Below are positions 1 through 12,991 of a DNA stretch of 64,000 nucleotides, piece after piece. The notes under the pieces were generated by a model. That model did not search any database. It worked only from the letters and a program-made list of their open reading frames with translations, and had not been told where the DNA came from. Every line of letters begins with the position of its first letter. Position 1 is the first letter of the stretch. Both the position numbers and the translations under genes were made by a program. Source of the stretch: JAUYQR01 sp963822435 (GTDB lineage Bacteria; Pseudomonadota; Alphaproteobacteria; Rhodobacterales; Rhodobacteraceae); the NCBI GenBank assembly GCA_963822435.1, contig CAWGHN010000005.1, forward strand, positions 1-64,000, given 5' to 3'.

Positions 1-23
1 CCTTCCCCCCGGTCGTCCCTCGT

Positions 24-905
24 TCATAGCGAGAGTCCTTGGGGTTGATAGTGGTCGGTTTCGGGTTGGGCAAGCGCGCCGGGCGCGGAGCCCTCAGATT
101 GCTCAAGCGCCCGGCGCGCGTCGGACGGGGTCTTGTTGCCCAGCGAGGAATGGGGCCTGACGTTGTTGTAGTCGTAGCGCCAGAGGGCCAGCGTGCGGCG
201 GGCATCGGCCAAGCTGTCGAAGATCTCCTCGTTCAGGCATTCGTCGCGCAGGCTACCATTGAAGCTTTCGATGTAGCCGTTCTGCTGCGGCTTGCCCGGA
301 TCGATGTAATGCCACTCGACCTTGTTGTCGTTCGCCCACTTCAGGATGGCCTTGCTGGTGAACTCGGTGCCATTGTCAGAGACGATGCAAGCTGGTTTGC
401 CGTAGATCCTGACCAGCGCATCGAGTTCCCGCGCCACTCTGGCCCCCGAGATGCTGGTGTCGGCGATCAGCGCCAGGTTCTCGCGGCAGCAATCGTCGTT
501 CACAGCGAGGATGCGGAACTTGCGGCAGGCCCCGAACGTGTCGGACAGGAAGTCCAGGGACCAACGCTGGTTCGGCCGCAGCGGCACTGGCATCGGGGAT
601 CGGCTGCCGCGCGCCCGTTTGCGGCCACGGCGGCGGCGCACCGACAGGCCCTCTTCCCGGTAGATGCGATAGAGCTTCTTCTCGTTCATGATCATGCCCT
701 TGCGCTCCAGCAGGATGCCCACACGCCGGTAGCCGAAGCGACGGCGCTTCTCGGCGATCTTGTGCATCTCCTCACGGATTTCCGGGTTATCGGGCGGCCT
801 CTCACGCCGCACCGTCTTCGGATCGACACCGATCAGGACGCAGGCCCGGCTTTGAGAGATCGGATGATCCTTCAGCGCCCGCAGGACTGCCTCCCGCCGT
901 TGCAT
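24..905 (-). CDS. IS3-family transposase OrfB (DDE catalytic subunit)
   Basis: This 293-aa protein is the catalytic half of an IS3-family transposase. An HTH_21-like region occupies about residues 40-95 and an rve integrase core about 105-270. The DDE triad is visible: D118 in WSLDFLSD, D177 in VSDNGTEF and E213 in NGYIESFNG, giving the D-35-E spacing of the family. The ATG at 905 lies downstream of the OrfA stop and its frame is -1 to OrfA, so the active protein is probably an OrfAB fusion made by programmed frameshifting. No internal stop or deletion is seen, so the element could be active. Confidence 0.93.
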   Translation of the reverse strand: MQRREAVLRALKDHPISQSRACVLIGVDPKTVRRERPPDNPEIREEMHKIAEKRRRFGYRRVGILLERKGMIMNEKKLYRIYREEGLSVRRRRGRKRARGSRSPMPVPLRPNQRWSLDFLSDTFGACRKFRILAVNDDCCRENLALIADTSISGARVARELDALVRIYGKPACIVSDNGTEFTSKAILKWANDNKVEWHYIDPGKPQQNGYIESFNGSLRDECLNEEIFDSLADARRTLALWRYDYNNVRPHSSLGNKTPSDARRALEQSEGSAPGALAQPETDHYQPQGLSL

Positions 906-913
906 CGGTGTCG

Positions 914-1177
914 TCAGGGCTTTCCCAAGAGATCCTTGAGCACGACGTTGTCCAGCATCGCATCCGCAAGCAGGCGCTTTAGCTTCGCATTCTCGTCCTC
1001 GAGCTGCTTCAGCCGCTTGGCGTCGGACAGGTCCATCCCGCCATACTTGGCCTTCAGCTTGTAGAACGTCGCAGGGCTCAGCCCGTGCTTTCGGCAGAGC
1101 TCGGAGGTCGGCAAACCAGCCTCCTGCTCCTTGATCATCCCGATGATTTGCGCCTCGGTGAAACGGCTTTTCCTCAT
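914..1177 (-). CDS. IS3-family transposase OrfA (DNA-binding subunit)
   Basis: This 87-aa protein has the N-terminal helix-turn-helix of the HTH_Tnp_1 family (RFTEAQIIGMIKEQEAG, then LCRKHGLSPATFYKLKAKYG) and a C-terminal leucine-rich coiled segment (LKQLEDENAKLKRLL) used for multimerisation. It binds the terminal inverted repeats and regulates transposition. The reading frame ends at 914 just after a slippery heptamer, which allows fusion to OrfB. Confidence 0.92.
   Translation of the reverse strand: MRKSRFTEAQIIGMIKEQEAGLPTSELCRKHGLSPATFYKLKAKYGGMDLSDAKRLKQLEDENAKLKRLLADAMLDNVVLKDLLGKP
920..926 (-). promoter_or_regulatory. -1 programmed frameshift site (G GGA AAG)
   Basis: In the OrfA frame the minus strand reads ttG GGA AAG ccc tga. 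G GGA AAG fits the X XXY YYZ slippery heptamer. After a -1 slip the reading continues gcc ctg acg aca ccg atg, which is exactly the OrfB frame. This is the standard way IS3 elements make the OrfAB transposase. Confidence 0.75.
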
Positions 1178-1389
1178 GTCGTCTGCTCCTTCTCAGGTTG
1201 GGCAGACTCTACATCACGGCGAGGGAACTTCCGGGGGGCAGGTCATGGCCAACGATGCCCGCCTTAGGATTGCTGCGCAATGGCACGTTCATGGGTATGT
1301 CCGTCGACGCAGCTCACTGCACGATTATGTGTGCGGTTGCGGTTTTTCTGTGGTGGTGTTGATGTGGCGTTGATGTACACGCGCGAATG

Positions 1390-1412
1390 CAAAAAGCGCC
1401 CCGTAGGGCGCT
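1390..1412 (-). terminator. Rho-independent terminator of the rrn operon
   Basis: On the minus strand AGCGCCC, loop TACG, GGGCGCT is followed by TTTTTGC: a 7-bp GC-rich stem, UNCG-type tetraloop and U-run. It lies about 30 bp after the initiator tRNA and ends the ribosomal operon. Confidence 0.88.
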
Positions 1413-1441
1413 GTGCATGTCCTTGATAAGACGTGTAATTT

Positions 1442-1518
<77 letters not shown>

Positions 1519-1607
1519 ACGGTTGTCATTGCGAGCTGCGTGTTGCGGCTGATGCGATGACGGAAGCGTTGTTTTGGATCGTTAGAGAGAGTGACTGTGT
1601 CTGATCA

Positions 1608-1724
1608 GGTTTGGCGGTGACCTACTCTCCCACGTCTTGAGACGCAGTACCATTGGCGCGACGGCACTTATCGGCCGAGTTCGGGAAGGGATCGGGAGTT
1701 TTGCTCGTGCTATGACCACCAAAC
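1608..1724 (-). rRNA. rrf: 5S ribosomal RNA
   Basis: The minus strand starts GTTTGGTGGTCATAGCACG and ends in CACCGCCAAAC, the complementary terminal helix of 5S rRNA. The conserved CCCGAACTCGG segment is present. Length is about 117 nt. It lies between 23S rRNA and tRNA-fMet. Confidence 0.95.
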
Positions 1725-1857
1725 CGGAACAGAGACAGGTCGCGGGCGTTTTTTTCCCGCGACAACATCAGTTGAGTTCCAAGTCCAGGCTGCGCGATCT
1801 GCGCAGCAGCATGTGTTGCTTTTGACGATCCGTTTCGGGGCATATTCTGCCTTGCTG

Positions 1858-1868
1858 TTTCTGGATCA

Positions 1869-1875
<7 letters not shown>
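1858..1875. repeat. Left arm of the 23S processing stem
   Basis: TTTCTGGATCAGATCAAG is the exact reverse complement of 4693-4710, 2.8 kb away across the 23S gene. Such flanking stems form the double-stranded RNA that RNase III cuts to release pre-23S rRNA. Confidence 0.85.
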
Positions 1876-4692
<2,817 letters not shown>

Positions 4693-4699
<7 letters not shown>

Positions 4700-4710
4700 T
4701 GATCCAGAAA
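4693..4710. repeat. Right arm of the 23S processing stem
   Basis: CTTGATCTGATCCAGAAA pairs perfectly over 18 bp with 1858-1875 at the other end of the 23S gene. Confidence 0.85.
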
Positions 4711-4996
4711 GAGCAAGGCCACTCGCGTCAGCCACCCCTTTCCAGTGTCAAAAGCTGTATACTTACCCATGCAAGCGGTGCCACCCGAAGGCAATCACCG
4801 CATGCGGTTAGTGTACTAGACTTGGAACAATATCGTTCTACTCAACCAGATCCGTGCATGCAGCACAGAACCGATCCGATGTCCCCTTACGCGGGAACAC
4901 CAAACGATACTGATGTTTCTCTCTCTATACGATGTCAATTCATCCCTCACAGGATGACCAAACGCGCAACACGCGCTTGATGATCATGTGATGATA
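4711..4996 (-). other. tRNA-Ala to 23S spacer
   Basis: About 285 bp of transcribed spacer between tRNA-Ala and 23S rRNA. No open reading frame with a ribosome site was found. It contains short inverted repeats and a TTGACATCGTATAGAG stretch on the minus strand, but no convincing independent promoter. Confidence 0.6.
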
Positions 4997-5072
4997 TGGT
5001 GGAGCCTAGGAGGATCGAACTCCTGACCTCCTGAATGCAAATCAGGCGCTCTCCCAGCTGAGCTAAGGCCCC
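4997..5072 (-). tRNA. tRNA-Ala (TGC)
   Basis: A 76-nt gene with encoded CCA. The acceptor stem pairs GGGGCCT with AGGCTCC, and the anticodon TGC lies in the loop TTTGCAT. It is the usual second tRNA of the 16S-23S spacer. Confidence 0.96.
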
Positions 5073-5106
5073 CAATACTTACCCCTGGCATTGGCCAAAA
5101 GGCAAA

Positions 5107-6887
<1,781 letters not shown>

Positions 6888-7376
6888 GAAAGCACAAAAG
6901 TGCTATCCTTGACGTCGAACCTTCGCACATCTGTCACAAAAACCCGAAGGTCCCGTGATCAGTCTCTGTCATGTACAAAGTCGCCCTAAAGCAACCTCGC
7001 AAAGACAGTGAAGCTGACACCTAGATCATCGGATGATCGCTCACCCTACTAGGCCGATATGCTAGACGTTAGACGCCGATGCGCCCAAACCGCCCGCATA
7101 TCCCTTCATTACCTGTCAGTCTCAAAGAGCGCGGACACAAAACACGCAGCGCGCCAGAACTTCTGGCGTACCTGCCGTCTTGCCTCCAGATTGTCTTGCG
7201 GTGGTCTTCGCCGCCGCCTTCCGTCGCTTCCGTTCCGCGTTTCCGCATCTCTTCCGCTTCGGTGAGCGGGTATTTACGGCTGCACCCCTCGCACCGCAAG
7301 AGGAAAATGACAGGCACATGACAAAATTTTCGAAACTCTGCGAAACCCCAAGGAAAACGCCGATTTTTCCGGCGCC
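6888..7376 (-). promoter_or_regulatory. rrn operon leader and promoter region
   Basis: These 489 bp between 16S rRNA and the amidohydrolase gene hold no convincing gene. The rrn promoter must lie here. On the minus strand a boxA-like GCTCTTTGAGA (about 7116-7126) resembles the antitermination element of rrn leaders. The same stretch can be read as a weak promoter, TTGAGA-17-GATATG; another weak option upstream is TTGCGG-17-TAAATA. None is certain. Confidence 0.45.
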
Positions 7377-9041
7377 TCAGTCGGTGAAGTCGGCGTTGGA
7401 ATAGGTGGTTTGCCCAGCGCAGACTGTCAAAGCGATGCCGGTGGCGCCGATTCTGCCTGCTGGCAGCGACTCGATGTCGGCATCGATCAGCACCAGATCG
7501 GCGGCCATGCCTTCGCGCAGGGTGCCGGTCAGCCCTTCCATGTGTGCAGCCCAGGCACCACCGGCCGTATAGGCGCGCAGCACCTCCTCCAGCCCGACCC
7601 GCTCGTCGGGAGCGCCCGCATAAGGCACTCGTGTCAGCGCCGCCTGAATTCCGCGCATCACGCTCACGTCGGTCACCGGCCAGTCGCTGGCAAAGGCCAA
7701 CGGCGCGCCGTGTTCGGCCAATGTCCGGCACAGATAGGCGTCCGGCCAGCGATCCTGCGGGATCACCGCCTCCATCGCCTCCAGCGGGAAATCCATTGCC
7801 CCCGGGGCATGCGGCGGCTGAACGCTCGCCGTGATGCCCAACGTACCAAGCCGTGGCACATCCGCCCGGTCGATCAGTTCGATATGCTCGATCCGGTGGC
7901 GGGCATCGCGCGCCCCGTTGCGCACCCGCGCCGCTTCATACCCGTCGATCGTTTGCCGCACCGCCCCGTCGCCGATGGCATGGACGGCAATCTGCAAGCC
8001 CCGCCGATCAATCTCGGTGCAGATGTCCTCAAACCGGGCGTGGTCGAACAACGGTTCGCCCTTGTGCCCCGGCACGCCGGGATAGTCGTTCAGCATATAG
8101 GCGGTGCGGCTGTCGACGACCCCGTCCATGAACATCTTCACGAACCCGCTTGTCACCCAGTCGCCGGTGAACTCCGCCGTCATCGCCGTAGCCCTCTCCA
8201 GCTCGGCCAGCTCCATGTGCGGCTTGAAGTGGAACGGCACCTTGACCCGTGCGGTCAACCGCCCCTCCTCGGCCATCTCGCGCAAAAGCACGCAGGTGTA
8301 GCGGTTGCCGTCCATGTTCACCATCGAGGTGATGCCGTGCGCCGCGCAATGCGCCAGCCCCGCAGCGATCTTGTGCTTGTCGCGCGCGCGCTGCGCCGCG
8401 TCAGGCCACGGCTCCGGCTCGCCCCCCGTGGCAATCCCCAACTGCAGGTGCGCCTCGCCGCCCAAGGCCAGCACCGGCCCGAAGGCCTCAAACTCGCGCA
8501 ATTCGCCGGTGGCGGCGCCATCGGCCCCCATCACCACCTCATGCCCGTGCGGCATCACCGCGCCGTCCAAGAGGCCCGCCGCGCGCAACGCCGCGGTATT
8601 CGCCCAGACCGTATGATGATCCGGTGCCATCATCGCAATGGGACGGTCCGCGATCACCCCGTCCAGATCGTGCCGCGTCGCCGGCGCGCCCACTATCCCG
8701 TAGGCCGCCCCCTGCGCCATCAGCAAGGGCGCGCCCGGATGCCGGGCTGCGTAGTCCTCGAACGCCGCCTTCAGCGCCTCGAACCCCATCACCCCGCCAA
8801 TCTGCAACTGCGCCAGTTCCGCGCCGCCCAGCACCAGATGCAGATGGCTTTCCACAAACCCCGGCAACAACGTCCGCCCGCCACAGCGCACCACCCGTGT
8901 CTCCGGCCCCGCCAGCGCGGCCACCTCAGCCCCACCCACCGCCACGATCCAGCCCCCCGCCACCGCCACCGCCTCGGCGCGAGGGCGGGCATCGTCCATC
9001 GTCAGGACCTTCGCATCGACAAACAACAGATCAATCTTCAT
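7377..9041 (-). CDS. Amidohydrolase family 3 protein (YtcJ-like)
   Basis: A 554-aa metal-dependent hydrolase of the amidohydrolase superfamily, YtcJ/N-substituted formamide deformylase branch. The metal motif HxH appears as ESHLHL near residue 66, with HAIGDGAV and later FASDWPV carrying the other expected metal and acid ligands. The N-terminal KIDLLFVDAKVLTMDD is the composite beta-domain start typical of the family. I chose ATG at 9041 because GAGGA lies five bases upstream; an ATG at 9059 is also in frame. It follows a ureohydrolase gene after about 60 bp and may be co-transcribed with it, suggesting nitrogen scavenging. The substrate cannot be told from sequence. Confidence 0.85.
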   Translation of the reverse strand: MKIDLLFVDAKVLTMDDARPRAEAVAVAGGWIVAVGGAEVAALAGPETRVVRCGGRTLLPGFVESHLHLVLGGAELAQLQIGGVMGFEALKAAFEDYAARHPGAPLLMAQGAAYGIVGAPATRHDLDGVIADRPIAMMAPDHHTVWANTAALRAAGLLDGAVMPHGHEVVMGADGAATGELREFEAFGPVLALGGEAHLQLGIATGGEPEPWPDAAQRARDKHKIAAGLAHCAAHGITSMVNMDGNRYTCVLLREMAEEGRLTARVKVPFHFKPHMELAELERATAMTAEFTGDWVTSGFVKMFMDGVVDSRTAYMLNDYPGVPGHKGEPLFDHARFEDICTEIDRRGLQIAVHAIGDGAVRQTIDGYEAARVRNGARDARHRIEHIELIDRADVPRLGTLGITASVQPPHAPGAMDFPLEAMEAVIPQDRWPDAYLCRTLAEHGAPLAFASDWPVTDVSVMRGIQAALTRVPYAGAPDERVGLEEVLRAYTAGGAWAAHMEGLTGTLREGMAADLVLIDADIESLPAGRIGATGIALTVCAGQTTYSNADFTD

Positions 9042-9074
9042 CCCGTCCTCTTCATCCAAATATCCCGGGGGTAA

Positions 9075-9106
9075 GCCGCCAAGGGCGGCGAGGGGGCTGG
9101 CCCCCT
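9075..9106. repeat. Double hairpin between ureohydrolase and amidohydrolase
   Basis: Two adjacent perfect hairpins: GCCGCC-AAG-GGCGGC (9075-9089) and AGGGGG-CTGG-CCCCCT (9091-9106), next to the motif AAATATCCC at 9058-9066. There is no U-run. It looks like a repetitive extragenic palindrome or an mRNA-stabilising structure rather than a classical terminator. Confidence 0.5.
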
Positions 9107-10082
9107 ACCCCTTCACCCGCTCTGCCATCACGCACAGGATCTCGAACATCAAACTGATCCCCAGCCACGCCGTCCCACCCGACGCATCGAACGGGGGCGA
9201 CACCTCCACCAGATCGGCGCCCACGATGTTCAGCCCGCGCAAGCCGCGCGCCACCTGCAACGCCTGCCAGCTTGTCGGTCCGCCCACCTCAGGCGTGCCG
9301 GTGCCGGGCGCGAAGGTCGGGTCGACGAAGTCGATGTCATAGGTCACGTAGGTATCGCCTTGCCCCACGATCTCGCGCGCTTCGACCATCACGTCCTCGG
9401 CCCCGCGCGCATGGAACTCGGCAATCGGAATGATCCTGATCCCGACGCTCGCGGCGAAATCCCAATCTTCACGGCCATAAGCCGTGCCGCGGATGCCGAT
9501 GATGACATAACGCTTTGGGTCCAGCAGACCTTCTTCCACCGCGCGGCGGAACGGCGTGCCGTGGTTGTAGCGACTGGTGCCGAAATAGACGTCGTTCAGG
9601 TCGGTATGGCTGTCGAACTGAATCATCCCCACCGGGCGCGATTTTGCCACCGCGCGCAGGATCGGCAGCGTGCAAAGGTGATCCCCGCCGCCGGTCAACG
9701 GTCGGACGCCTGCCGCCACCACCCGATCATAAAACGCCTCCATCCGCGCCAGACTGTCCATCAGGTCGCCGGGGTTCGGTGCCACGTCGCCCAGATCGGC
9801 GCAGCGCGCCAACTCGAACGGCGCCACCCATGTGGCCCCGTTCTGCGCGCGGATCATCGTCGACAGGTCGCGCAACTGGCGCGGCCCGTGGCGGGGGCCG
9901 GGGCGGTTCGTCGTGCCGCCATCCCAGGGCGCGCCGATCAGCCCGATCTGCACCTCGCCAAAGCGCGGATGGTCAAACGGCACATGCGGCAACCGCATAA
10001 AGGTTGGAACGCCTGCGAATCGCGGCAGATCAAACCCCGAGACGGGCGTAAAAAACCCTGCATCCGCTGCCATTTCGTCCAT
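9105..10082 (-). CDS. Agmatinase/ureohydrolase family protein
   Basis: A 325-aa binuclear manganese ureohydrolase that splits a guanidino compound into urea and an amine. Metal ligands are visible: H135 in GGGDH, D157, H159 and D161 in FDSHTD, and two aspartates in TYDIDFVDP, followed by APGTGTPEVGG. Length suits agmatinase, guanidinobutyrase and related enzymes. The substrate is open: motifs shared across the family do not separate agmatine from guanidinobutyrate or guanidinopropionate. It precedes the amidohydrolase on the same strand. GGGAAGG lies very close to the ATG at 10082, so an internal ATG nine bases later may be used. Confidence 0.87.
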   Translation of the reverse strand: MDEMAADAGFFTPVSGFDLPRFAGVPTFMRLPHVPFDHPRFGEVQIGLIGAPWDGGTTNRPGPRHGPRQLRDLSTMIRAQNGATWVAPFELARCADLGDVAPNPGDLMDSLARMEAFYDRVVAAGVRPLTGGGDHLCTLPILRAVAKSRPVGMIQFDSHTDLNDVYFGTSRYNHGTPFRRAVEEGLLDPKRYVIIGIRGTAYGREDWDFAASVGIRIIPIAEFHARGAEDVMVEAREIVGQGDTYVTYDIDFVDPTFAPGTGTPEVGGPTSWQALQVARGLRGLNIVGADLVEVSPPFDASGGTAWLGISLMFEILCVMAERVKG

Positions 10083-10314
10083 ACCTTCCCAATGCCCTGC
10101 CGCGGCATCTGACCACCCCGGCCCGGCAGTGTCACGCCCCGTTGCGACATGTCCGCGACGCCGCCGTGCGCCGGGTCAGCGGGTTTTCCGCTTGGCCGCC
10201 CGTCTACCCGCATCCCGGGGCTTGACCGCCCCGCGCGGATTGGCCCTTATCGGACCAAGACCAGCCACAAACCCGGCTCGCCCCAGATCGGGGCGCCTTG
10301 CAAGGACGGACGCG

Positions 10315-10698
10315 ATGTTTTCCAAGACCGCAGACCCAACCTCCGCTCCCCCCGCCCCGCCGCGCCCGTCCACCGGCGGCACCAATTCCGCGCGCTCGGT
10401 CCTTGGCGCCGATCTGCGCATCACCGGGGAAATCACGTCGACCGGACTGGTCGAGGTGCTGGGCGAGATTGACGGCAACATCTCCGCCCAAGGGCTGATC
10501 ATCGGGCAGGAAGGCCGCGTGACCGGCTCGGTCCGCGCCGACACGGTCGAGGTGAAGGGCCGCTTCGACGGCAAGGTGTCGTGCCATGCCTTTACCCTGC
10601 GCTCCACCGCATCCGTCACCGCCGATGTGACGACGGCGACGGTGGTGATCGAAAGCGGTGCCACCATCGAAGGCCGCTTCCTCAAGACCAAGGGCTGA
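10315..10698 (+). CDS. Bactofilin family protein
   Basis: A 127-aa polymer-forming cytoskeletal protein (DUF583). A disordered Pro/Ser/Thr-rich N-terminus of about 28 residues precedes a right-handed beta-helix built of short repeats, including SVLGADLRITGEI, GLVEVLGEIDGNI, GLIIGQEGRVTGSV and DTVEVKGRFDGKV. Bactofilins assemble into membrane-associated filaments that place cell-wall enzymes. The start at 10315 is set by AAGGA five to six bases upstream. It is a single-gene unit, convergent with the hydrolase gene. Confidence 0.92.
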   Translation: MFSKTADPTSAPPAPPRPSTGGTNSARSVLGADLRITGEITSTGLVEVLGEIDGNISAQGLIIGQEGRVTGSVRADTVEVKGRFDGKVSCHAFTLRSTASVTADVTTATVVIESGATIEGRFLKTKG

Positions 10699-10709
10699 CC
10701 ATCATGCAG

Positions 10710-10731
10710 GGCGCGGGCCGAAACCCGCGCC
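10710..10731. terminator. Bidirectional hairpin between convergent genes
   Basis: GGCGCGGG-CCGAAA-CCCGCGCC forms an 8-bp GC stem between the stops of bactofilin (10698) and the alpha/beta hydrolase (10744). Only a weak TTCTT follows on the plus strand. Confidence 0.5.
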
Positions 10732-10743
10732 GCGCCCGCGTTC

Positions 10744-11601
10744 TTAATGCGCCTTGAAGAACGCGATGGTCGCCGCCACCATCTCATCCAGCGTGTCGGG
10801 CGAGGTGAAGACGTTGAACACGTGGTCCATCTCGCGGGTAAAGGCTTCCTCTTCGCCCTCATGCGCGGCCAGAAGCATCTCCTGCGCCACCGGAAGGACG
10901 GTCGTGTCCAGAGACCCTTGTGCCACGAACAACGGCCCGGCATAGGACGCGATTTCGCCGGTCGGCTTGAAGGTGGTCAACTGGTCGAAAAAGCCCTGCT
11001 TCAGTCCGATCTCCGCACCCCAGGGCAGCGTGATCATGTAGGGCACGTCGCCGGTCTTCTGCCCCGCCGCCACCGCCTCGACCCCAAGAATACCCTGAAA
11101 CGTGGTCAACGGGTCCGCCACTGCCGCCCACAGCGCCACCGATTTCGGCACGTCGCTGCGCCCGGCAACCGCTGTGGTCACCAGCCCGCCCTGGCTCCAG
11201 CCGATGATGCGCAATTCGTCGCCCTTCACTCGCGCGTCGCCTTGCGCAAAGGCCAGCGCCGCCAACCCGTCGGCCACCTGCCCCTCAAACGTGGTGTCGG
11301 CAAAATCGCCCTCGCTTTCGCCCGAACCGATGAAATCCACCCGAAGACTGGCATAGCCCGCCTCGGCCAACAGCCGCGCGGTGCGTGAAAAGACCCCCTC
11401 TTCGGTGCCCGGAATCGGCAACTCGTCCCGCGTGCCGGTAAAGCCGTGGAACAGCAACACCACCGGCGCGGGTTCCCCCTCGGGCAAGGCCAGCGTGCCG
11501 ACCATCGTCTTGCCCTGCGATGCGATCGTGACCCGCTCCTCCGTCACCTCGGCCTGTACGGCCCCCGCCAGCAACATCAACCCCACGACCATCCACCGCA
11601 T
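10744..11601 (-). CDS. Alpha/beta hydrolase, secreted
   Basis: A 285-aa alpha/beta-hydrolase fold protein. It starts with a signal peptide (MRWMVVGLMLLAGAVQA), so it probably acts in the periplasm. The nucleophile elbow is GWSQGG, the oxyanion strand is LLFHGFTGTRDE, and the catalytic His is probably in MDHVFN near the C-terminus. The start at 11601 is preceded by AGGGAG. It resembles the BAAT/dienelactone-hydrolase-type serine hydrolases and acyl esterases; the true substrate is unknown. A PaaI-type thioesterase gene lies 56 bp upstream on the same strand. Confidence 0.8.
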   Translation of the reverse strand: MRWMVVGLMLLAGAVQAEVTEERVTIASQGKTMVGTLALPEGEPAPVVLLFHGFTGTRDELPIPGTEEGVFSRTARLLAEAGYASLRVDFIGSGESEGDFADTTFEGQVADGLAALAFAQGDARVKGDELRIIGWSQGGLVTTAVAGRSDVPKSVALWAAVADPLTTFQGILGVEAVAAGQKTGDVPYMITLPWGAEIGLKQGFFDQLTTFKPTGEIASYAGPLFVAQGSLDTTVLPVAQEMLLAAHEGEEEAFTREMDHVFNVFTSPDTLDEMVAATIAFFKAH

Positions 11602-11657
11602 CGTCAGCTCTCCCTCTAGAACGCCAGTGCAATCCTGCGCCGACCCCGCCCCGTGCG

Positions 11658-12077
11658 TCAACGCTCGGGTGGAATCGAATAGGTCAGCCCGGCCCGCGCC
11701 ACCGGCTCATCCGCCCCATCGCTGAACACCATCACATCCCCCACCGCCAGGCTGCGGCCCAGCTTCAACACCCGCGCCACCGCCCGCAGATCCCGCCCCG
11801 CCGCGGGCTTGCGCATGAAGTCGATGGAGCAGTTCGTCGTCACCGTCAGCGCCTTCGGACCGATCCGCGCCAGGATCGCCAGATACATCGCCACATCCGC
11901 CAGCGCAAAGATCGCCGGCCCCGACACCGTGCCACCGGGCCGCAGATGCCGCTCCTCCACCGCCAGCCGCAGCATCACGCCCTCGACGCCCGCGCTTTCC
12001 ACCACATACTCCGCCGCCACCTGACCGAAATCGCTGGTCAGGAACGCCTGCAACTCGCCCGCTGTCATTGCCTGCAT
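11658..12077 (-). CDS. PaaI/YdiI-type hotdog thioesterase
   Basis: A 139-aa single hotdog-fold protein. The hallmark helix region reads RPGGTVSGPAIFALADVAMY, followed by TTNCSIDFMRKP, as in the PaaI thioesterase family that hydrolyses acyl-CoA. It diverges from an enoyl-CoA hydratase gene 53 bp away, fitting a role in acyl-CoA turnover. The substrate is not known. Confidence 0.88.
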   Translation of the reverse strand: MQAMTAGELQAFLTSDFGQVAAEYVVESAGVEGVMLRLAVEERHLRPGGTVSGPAIFALADVAMYLAILARIGPKALTVTTNCSIDFMRKPAAGRDLRAVARVLKLGRSLAVGDVMVFSDGADEPVARAGLTYSIPPER

Positions 12078-12130
12078 CTTTCCCTCCGCTCCGTTGCGCC
12101 CTACGCTGCCGCAAATCGAAAGGGACCACC

Positions 12131-12922
12131 ATGCCCGACCAACTGCTTCACCGCCACGATGAGGACGGCGTCGCCACCCTCACCCTGAACAACCCCGCCA
12201 GCCTGAACGCCCTGTCGCAAGCGATGCTTGGCGCACTGGAAAGCGCCTTTACCGCACTTGCCGCAGACGCCACGATCCGCGTGGTGATCCTTGCGGGCGA
12301 AGGCCGCGCCTTCTGCGCCGGTCACGACCTGAAGGAAATGCAGGCCGCCCGCACCGCCCCCGACACGGGCGCCGCCTTCTACGCCGACCTGTTCGCCCGA
12401 TGCGCCCGCGTCATGCAGATGATCCCCGCCCTGCCCCAGCCGGTCATCGCCCAGGTCCACGGCCTTGCCACCGCCGCCGGCTGCCAGCTTGCCGCCTCTT
12501 GCGATCTTGTCACCGCTGCCGATACCGCCCGCTTCGGCGTCAACGGCGTCAACATCGGCCTTTTCTGCTCCACCCCGATGGTTGCGCTGACCCGCAAGAT
12601 CCCCCCTGCCCTCGCGTTTGAAATGCTGACCACCGGCGAGTTCATCTCTGCCGCCCGCGCGCGCGAAGCGGGCCTCGTCAACCGCATCGCCCCCCCGGAC
12701 AGCCTTGCCGACGAAACCCTCGCCCTCGCCCGCACCATCGCCGCGAAACTGACCGCCGCAGTAAAGATCGGCAAACGCGCGTTCTACGATCAGGCCGCCC
12801 TGCCCCTGGCCGAGGCCTACGCCCTGACCGGTGCCGTCATGCAGGAAAACATGGCGTGGCGCGATACCGAAGAAGGCATCGCCGCCTTCCTTGAAAAACG
12901 CGCCCCCAATTGGCCCCGCTGA
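12131..12922 (+). CDS. Enoyl-CoA hydratase/isomerase (crotonase) family protein
   Basis: A 263-aa crotonase-fold enzyme. The oxyanion-hole segments are GRAFCAGHDLKEM and GLATAAGCQLAASCDLV. The latter has GCQLAASC where catalytic crotonases often carry a glutamate, so the exact reaction (hydratase, isomerase or hydrolase) is unsure. The CoA-binding helix AARAREAGLVNRI is present. The start at 12131 has AAAGGGA eight bases upstream and coincides with the usual N-terminus. It is divergent from the thioesterase gene. Confidence 0.88.
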   Translation: MPDQLLHRHDEDGVATLTLNNPASLNALSQAMLGALESAFTALAADATIRVVILAGEGRAFCAGHDLKEMQAARTAPDTGAAFYADLFARCARVMQMIPALPQPVIAQVHGLATAAGCQLAASCDLVTAADTARFGVNGVNIGLFCSTPMVALTRKIPPALAFEMLTTGEFISAARAREAGLVNRIAPPDSLADETLALARTIAAKLTAAVKIGKRAFYDQAALPLAEAYALTGAVMQENMAWRDTEEGIAAFLEKRAPNWPR

Positions 12923-12991
12923 AACCAAGGCGTGACAGAGTCGCGCAGATTCAGTAGTATAGTGCAAAACAACAAACGATTGAGGCATCGA

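Larger units (their letters stand above)
1..1245 (-). mobile_element. IS3-family insertion sequence (IS407 group)
   Basis: The element carries OrfA (914-1177) and OrfB (24-905) in the two overlapping-frame layout of the IS3 family. The right end at 1245 reads, on the minus strand, TGACCTGCCCCCCGGAAGTT. The left edge of the window begins with CCTTCCCCCCGGTCG, which matches that end as an imperfect terminal inverted repeat, so about three terminal bases lie outside the window. Total length is therefore about 1.25 kb. IS407-group elements usually make 4-bp target duplications; this cannot be tested here because the left flank is missing. The element sits just downstream of the rrn operon. Confidence 0.93.

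Noticed and set aside
7410..9074. 554-codon plus-strand open frame opposite the amidohydrolase
   Set aside because: Shadow frame of high-GC coding DNA; the minus-strand product has all amidohydrolase motifs.
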